DNA of 64,000 nucleotides from positions 6,278,501 through 6,342,500 of the forward strand of contig NC_015312.1 in the NCBI RefSeq assembly GCF_000196675.2, written 5' to 3'. The position numbers were made by a program, and so were the translations under genes. This document shows, one piece after another, positions 60,400 to 64,000 of this stretch. The stretch is from Pseudonocardia benzenivorans CB1190 (GTDB taxonomy: Bacteria > Actinomycetota > Actinomycetes > Mycobacteriales > Pseudonocardiaceae). The notes under the pieces are model-generated. The model made no database searches. It saw only the letters and a program-made list of their open reading frames with translations, and was not told the DNA's origin. The stretch's first letter is position 1. Every line of letters begins with the position of its first letter.

Positions 60400-60939
60400 G
60401 TGACCGCACCCACTGTCCGAGAATGCAACACCGGGCCCGGGCGTGCGCCCGTGGAGCGAATCGGGACAGTTCCCGGCAGGAGCTCACCGTCCCTCGCCGA
60501 CGTTGTCGATGCGGCGGGCGACGTGACGGTCGCGCCGCTGCGGCACCGCGTCGAGGACCTGGAGCAGCTCGTGCCCGCCCTGCTCGACCGCCTCGCCCCG
60601 GGCCGCGGCACGACCTGCAGCGACGACGCCATGGCCGTGCTGGCGCGCCGGGCATGGACGGGCAACGTCACCGAGCTCGGCGACGTCCTCCAGGCGACGC
60701 TGCGCCGCCGTCCCGTGGGCACCATCCGCCGCGACGATCTCCCGCCCTCGTGCTCCACCACGAGCCGCCGGGCGCTGTCCCCGATCGAGACCCTCGAGCG
60801 GGACGCCATCGTGCAGGCACTCGCCGAGACCGACGGGAACCGCAAGAGCGCCGCCGCCCGGCTCGGGATGTCCCGGTCCTCGCTCTACCGCAAGATCCAC
60901 GCGTTCGGCATCGACGCGACCGGGTCCGCGCACCGCTGA
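60400..60939 (+). CDS. Short AcoR-like regulator (AAA C-subdomain plus Fis HTH only)
   Basis: 179 residues. It aligns only with the last third of the AcoR-like protein at 55682: APLRHRVEDLEQLVPALL, AWTGNVTELGDVLQA and the Fis-type HTH (DGNRKSAAARLGMSRSSLYRKI). The GAF and ATP-binding parts are absent and there is no trace of them upstream, because the divergent lactonase begins there. It can bind DNA but not sense or hydrolyse ATP, so it may compete with the full-length regulator or be a leftover. GTG start at 60400. Confidence 0.72.
   Translation: MTAPTVRECNTGPGRAPVERIGTVPGRSSPSLADVVDAAGDVTVAPLRHRVEDLEQLVPALLDRLAPGRGTTCSDDAMAVLARRAWTGNVTELGDVLQATLRRRPVGTIRRDDLPPSCSTTSRRALSPIETLERDAIVQALAETDGNRKSAAARLGMSRSSLYRKIHAFGIDATGSAHR
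60415..60430 (+). promoter_or_regulatory. Shared site upstream of the lactonase-BVMO genes
   Basis: GTCCGAGAATGCAACA, about 115 bp upstream of the lactonase start and just inside the short regulator gene. With the preceding T it reads TGT-N11-ACA, close to the NifA/AcoR-type TGT-N10-ACA pattern. Confidence 0.45.
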
Positions 60940-60972
60940 GGACCGGGCGGCGCCGAGGACCCGGGCGGGGCT

Positions 60973-62568
60973 TCACCCGAGCGTGGTCTCCGCGGCCCCC
61001 GACGGCTCCGGGTCCGGCAGCCGCCGCATGCGCAGCGAGTTGACCAGGCCGGCCGTGGCGGCGAGCAGCGGCACGAGCAGCCCGATCTGGAGCGCGAACG
61101 GACGGGCCTCGGTGTTGATCCGGATGATCTCCTGCCGGATCGGCTCGGGCTGGGTGACGAGCAGCTCTGCGAGCTTGGTGTTGCTCATCAACTCGGCGTC
61201 CTCCTCCAGCACCTGGGCGACCTGCTGCTTCTCGGCGGGCGGCAGGACGGTGCTGGCGTTCACATCGGCCGTGAACGTCCACGCCAGGGAGGCCAGCATG
61301 ATCGCGCCGGCGAACGCGAGGCCGAAGGAGAGCCCGAACGACCCGGCCGCCGAGTTGACCCCGGCCGCCTCGCTCACCCGCTCCTCCGGAACGGGGGACA
61401 GCGTGTAGTTGTTCAGCTGCGACACGAGCAGCCCCAACCCGGCTCCGGCGACCACGAGCGGACCCACGAGCGCCCAGCCGGTCCCCGCGCGCGGCACGAG
61501 CGGCAGCAGGACGGCGACCCCCACCACGACCAGCCCGAACCCCACGCCGACGACGGTGCTCGGCCGCCGCCGGCCGCTCCGCCTCCCGGCCACGATCGCG
61601 AGCGCGAACATGCTCAACGACAGCGGCGCGATCGTCAGCCCGGCCTCCATGGCGTTGTACTCGAGCACCATCTGCAGGAAGATCGGCAGCACGATCATCG
61701 TGCCGCCCAACGCGATCTGCTGCAGCATCTGCTGCGAGACCCCCACCCGGAAGAGCCCCGACGAGAACAGCCCCGGGTCCAGCAACGCGGGCTCGGCGCG
61801 ACGGGCCCGCCGCCGCAACCAGAACACCAGCGCCACCAGCCCGACGACGCCGATCCCGAGCACCAGGCCGACCCGTTCCCCGCCCTCCTGCCAGACCAGG
61901 ATCCCGAGCACCAGCCCGCCCATCCCGACGACCGAGAGCAGGGCCCCGACCACGTCCACGCCCCGGGGGCCGGTGTAGGGCACGTCGTGTACGAGCTTGG
62001 CGCCCGACAGCACCACCACGATCACGACGACCTCGAGCGCGAAGCCGACCCGCCACGACAGGTACGTCGTGATGAAGCCGCCGAGCAGCGGGCCCACGGC
62101 GGCCGCGATCGCCGCCGCCGCGCCGACCAGTGCGTACACCTTCTTGCGCGCGGCCCCGTCGAAGTTCCCGTGGATCAGCGACTGCATCGCGGGCAGCAGC
62201 AGCGACGCGCCGAGCCCGCCGATCACGGCCCAGAACACGATCACCGCGGTGAGGCTCTGGGCCAGCGTCATCGCGGTGGCGCCGACGGCGTAACCGAGCA
62301 GTCCGACCAGGTAGGCGCGCTTGCGCCCGATGAGGTCGCCGACCTTGCCGCCGATGAGGATGAACGCCGCGGACACCAGCGCCTCGAGCGCGATCGCGGA
62401 CTGCACCCCGCTCACCGTCGTGCCCAGGTCGCGGACCACCGCGGAGATCGAGACGTTCATCAGCGACGTGTCGACGACCAGGACGAACATCGCCATGGCC
62501 AGCAGGAGCCCGAGCGTGCGCTTGCTCCGGTCCAGCTGCGGGGTGCCGGCACCCCCGCCCGTGCTCAT
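60973..62568 (-). CDS. MFS transporter, DHA2 (14-helix) family
   Basis: 531 residues with 14 predicted membrane helices. The early motif VVDTSLMNVSISAVVRDLG and the motif A loop GGKVGDLIGRKRAYLVGL are typical for DHA2 exporters, as is motif C around GGLGASLLLPAMQSL. A long extra loop (residues 430-480, DVNASTVLPPAEKQQ) lies before the last helix, as in QacA-like proteins. It exports an unknown organic compound by proton antiport. It overlaps the M48 protease stop by 4 bp. Confidence 0.92.
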   Translation of the reverse strand: MSTGGGAGTPQLDRSKRTLGLLLAMAMFVLVVDTSLMNVSISAVVRDLGTTVSGVQSAIALEALVSAAFILIGGKVGDLIGRKRAYLVGLLGYAVGATAMTLAQSLTAVIVFWAVIGGLGASLLLPAMQSLIHGNFDGAARKKVYALVGAAAAIAAAVGPLLGGFITTYLSWRVGFALEVVVIVVVLSGAKLVHDVPYTGPRGVDVVGALLSVVGMGGLVLGILVWQEGGERVGLVLGIGVVGLVALVFWLRRRARRAEPALLDPGLFSSGLFRVGVSQQMLQQIALGGTMIVLPIFLQMVLEYNAMEAGLTIAPLSLSMFALAIVAGRRSGRRRPSTVVGVGFGLVVVGVAVLLPLVPRAGTGWALVGPLVVAGAGLGLLVSQLNNYTLSPVPEERVSEAAGVNSAAGSFGLSFGLAFAGAIMLASLAWTFTADVNASTVLPPAEKQQVAQVLEEDAELMSNTKLAELLVTQPEPIRQEIIRINTEARPFALQIGLLVPLLAATAGLVNSLRMRRLPDPEPSGAAETTLG

Positions 62569-63461
62569 GCCGGACTGCCGTCGTGCGCCGCGAGCCCGTG
62601 CGGCCCGGGCGGGGCAGGTGTCACCAGCTCCGGAACCGGACGCAGCAGGCCCAGCCCGAAGAGCCGCTCCAGCCGGCGCACCGTGTAGGGGTGCGAGCGC
62701 GGCAGCTGCGCGAGCCCGACCCAGAATCCCCGCAGGGCACGGCCCTGCCGGACCAGGGCGGGCACGTCGACGTCGTGCTCGGTGTGCCGTCCCGAGGCGA
62801 GCAGGACCAGCCCTGTCGCGCCGTGGGGGGCGAGATGGGCGCCGTGGCGGTCGCAGGAGTACTCGCGCAGCCGCGAGAGGGCCTGCCCCAGCAAGGGGAT
62901 CCGCTCGGAGTAGGCGACGGAGAGCTGGTACCACAGCGCGACGTGGTGCAGCCGGATGTGGCCCAGCTCGTGGCCCAGGATGAAGCACAGCCCGTCGCGG
63001 TTGCCGCGGTACAGGTTGGTGAACAGCTCGTTGGACAGGACCACGTAGTCGTGTCCCGTGGCCTGCGCGGCGAACGCGTTGAGCGAACCGTTGCCGTTCG
63101 CCAGGAAGATGTCCGGCCTACGCCGCAGCCCGAGCCGGGCCGCGTACTCCTCCGCGACGCCGTAGAGCTCGGGGTACTGCTCCGGCGACAGCTGGACGGC
63201 GGTGCCGCGGGTCGAGGCGCGCTGCGTCTCGCGGACCACGACGAGGGCGGGCACGAGCAGCAGCAGGCCGAACAGGGCCCCTCTGATCGCGTTCGCCCAC
63301 GCCGTGCCCTGCAACGCCGCCGGTACGAACGGCAGCACCACGGCGGCCCGCACGATCCCGGCGACGACTGCCAGGTTGAGGACCACCATGAACACGTAGA
63401 ACGGGATCTCGGCGCGGTGCCGGAGCCGGTTCGGCGCGGGTGCGGTCGAGCTCGTTGACAT
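62565..63461 (-). CDS. M48 family membrane metalloprotease (HtpX/Ste24-like)
   Basis: 298 residues. Two N-terminal membrane helices (about 20-42 and 60-80) anchor the protein; the zinc site is HELGH in CFILGHELGHIRLHH near residue 165, and the third ligand Glu is in LREYSCDRHGAHLA near 198. Members degrade misfolded membrane proteins; the C-terminal LPRSHPYTVRRLERL is the usual HP-x-x-x-R end of the domain. ATG 63461 fits GGGGA upstream better than the GTG one codon before it. The 4-bp overlap with the transporter suggests joint expression. Confidence 0.9.
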   Translation of the reverse strand: MSTSSTAPAPNRLRHRAEIPFYVFMVVLNLAVVAGIVRAAVVLPFVPAALQGTAWANAIRGALFGLLLLVPALVVVRETQRASTRGTAVQLSPEQYPELYGVAEEYAARLGLRRRPDIFLANGNGSLNAFAAQATGHDYVVLSNELFTNLYRGNRDGLCFILGHELGHIRLHHVALWYQLSVAYSERIPLLGQALSRLREYSCDRHGAHLAPHGATGLVLLASGRHTEHDVDVPALVRQGRALRGFWVGLAQLPRSHPYTVRRLERLFGLGLLRPVPELVTPAPPGPHGLAAHDGSPA

Positions 63462-63487
63462 CACACGTCCCCGGTTCCGGCGTCGCT

Positions 63488-63922
63488 TCAGTGAGCGGGC
63501 TCGCCGAGCGACCGACCGAGCGCCTTCGCCTTCAGCGCGTCGTACTCCTCCGGGGTGATCGCACCCTGGTCGAGCAGTCGTTTGGCGTCGGCGATCTGAT
63601 CGGTCGGACCGCTACCGGCCCCGTTCGCCCCCGCGATCCGGCGGACGTCGTGCTCGTAGGCCTCACGGGCGGCGGCCGCGTCGGACCGGCGCCGCTCGCC
63701 CATCTTCCGGCCCTCCGCGATCAGGTACACGAGCGACCCGACGATCGGCAGGAAGATGATCACGATGGTCCAGATCGCCTTGCTCCAGCCGCCGATGTCG
63801 TCGCGCCGGAAGATGTCGCCGAAGATGACGAAGATCATCCAGAACCAGAGGACGAACCCGAAGAACACGAGCATCGTCCAGAACAGGTCCAGCAACGGGT
63901 AGGTGTCCTGTGCGAGCAGCAT
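63488..63922 (-). CDS. PLDc_N and SHOCT domain membrane protein
   Basis: 144 residues. Two helices (about 8-33 and 46-66) form a PLDc_N-like unit (FWMIFVIFGDIFRRDD, AIWTIVIIFLPIVGSLVYLI). The C-terminal SHOCT motif is IADAKRLLDQGAITPEEYDALKAK. SHOCT proteins are common small oligomerising membrane proteins of unknown function in actinobacteria. The ATG at 63922 has AAGGGG 6 bases upstream. It precedes the M48 protease by 26 bp and is likely the first gene of that group. Confidence 0.85.
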   Translation of the reverse strand: MLLAQDTYPLLDLFWTMLVFFGFVLWFWMIFVIFGDIFRRDDIGGWSKAIWTIVIIFLPIVGSLVYLIAEGRKMGERRRSDAAAAREAYEHDVRRIAGANGAGSGPTDQIADAKRLLDQGAITPEEYDALKAKALGRSLGEPAH

Positions 63923-63947
63923 CTCCAACCCCTTCTCTCCAGGTGGT

Positions 63948-63966
63948 CACCCGTCGCGAACGGGTG
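63948..63966. promoter_or_regulatory. Inverted repeat upstream of the SHOCT gene
   Basis: CACCCGT (63948-63954) and ACGGGTG (63960-63966) with a 5-base loop, 26 bp before the start codon. Operator or terminator of a gene beyond the window; cannot be decided. Confidence 0.35.
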
Positions 63967-64000
63967 GGTCAGGGCCGGAATCGCTCCGGCGGGAGGCGGT

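Noticed and set aside
1..64000. tRNA, rRNA, CRISPR arrays, prophage or plasmid functions
   Set aside because: No cloverleaf, conserved rRNA segment, regularly spaced repeats, integrase, or replication genes were recognised; IS630 is the only mobile element seen.

Overview
The window is about 73% GC. Coding is dense on both strands, with many GTG starts and ATGA/GTGA gene overlaps. The gene set includes a cobalt-type nitrile hydratase, molybdenum hydroxylase genes, a DinB-like protein, DHA2 transport, BVMO and AcoR-type regulation without sigma-54 motifs. Together these point to an actinobacterial chromosome, most likely a Pseudonocardia-like member of the Pseudonocardiales (inference from content, not from a search). 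No rRNA, tRNA or CRISPR was seen.

Layout. 1-9.6 kb: reductase tail, carboxylesterase with a QsdR-like TetR regulator, GH15 enzyme, CDF metal exporter with a palindromic promoter, PaaK-like ligase, APH-fold kinase, DinB-like protein, class C beta-lactamase-like hydrolase. 9.7-16.6 kb: one operon for a molybdenum hydroxylase (a CoxS-CoxG fusion, CoxM, CoxL), an enoyl-CoA hydratase and an acyl-CoA ligase, with a divergent PadR regulator. 17.4-19.4 kb: redoxin and TetR genes facing each other across two similar palindromes, then small proteins. 19.5-26.6 kb: sugar epimerase, glycosyltransferase/CofC-like/methyltransferase operon, two-component system, and a cytochrome b-molybdopterin oxidoreductase, tied together by a repeated TCGGTAAG-type site. 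28-33.4 kb: complete nitrile-to-acid module (ArsR, SRPBCC-AmiC-like sensor, NHase beta, alpha, accessory protein, AtzG/GatC-like subunit, amidase). 33.5-36.7 kb: DehI-like, glycosidase-like and polytopic membrane genes.

36.8-39.1 kb holds a decayed second nitrile hydratase locus (beta remnant, alpha lacking two claw cysteines, accessory remnant). An IS630 element has been inserted at TA and separates it from its own promoter. The same 16-bp operator occurs at the working NHase promoter, at the arsR promoter and on the far side of the IS630 copy. 39-46.4 kb: an eight-gene operon of unknown function that joins an AprA-like flavoprotein, an AprB-like ferredoxin, a HEAT-repeat protein, a sulfonate-type ABC importer whose binding protein carries a NosL/YHS-like tail, a 7Fe ferredoxin and a redoxin-like protein. 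This is the best candidate here for an undescribed system.

46.7-51.7 kb: HutC-type GntR regulator, a Rieske oxygenase split over two genes (the Rieske half is fused to a frameshifted OHCU-decarboxylase-like region), tautomerase, HxlR regulator, amidase remnant. 51.8-64 kb: AraC/aldo-keto reductase, CocE-like hydrolase, AcoR-like regulator, BVMO with an MBL-fold lactonase, a short Fis-type regulator, DHA2 transporter, M48 protease, SHOCT protein. The BVMO and lactonase would turn a ketone into a hydrolysed ester or lactone; the NHase and amidase turn nitriles into acids. The region reads as a catabolic accessory island with several self-regulated modules.
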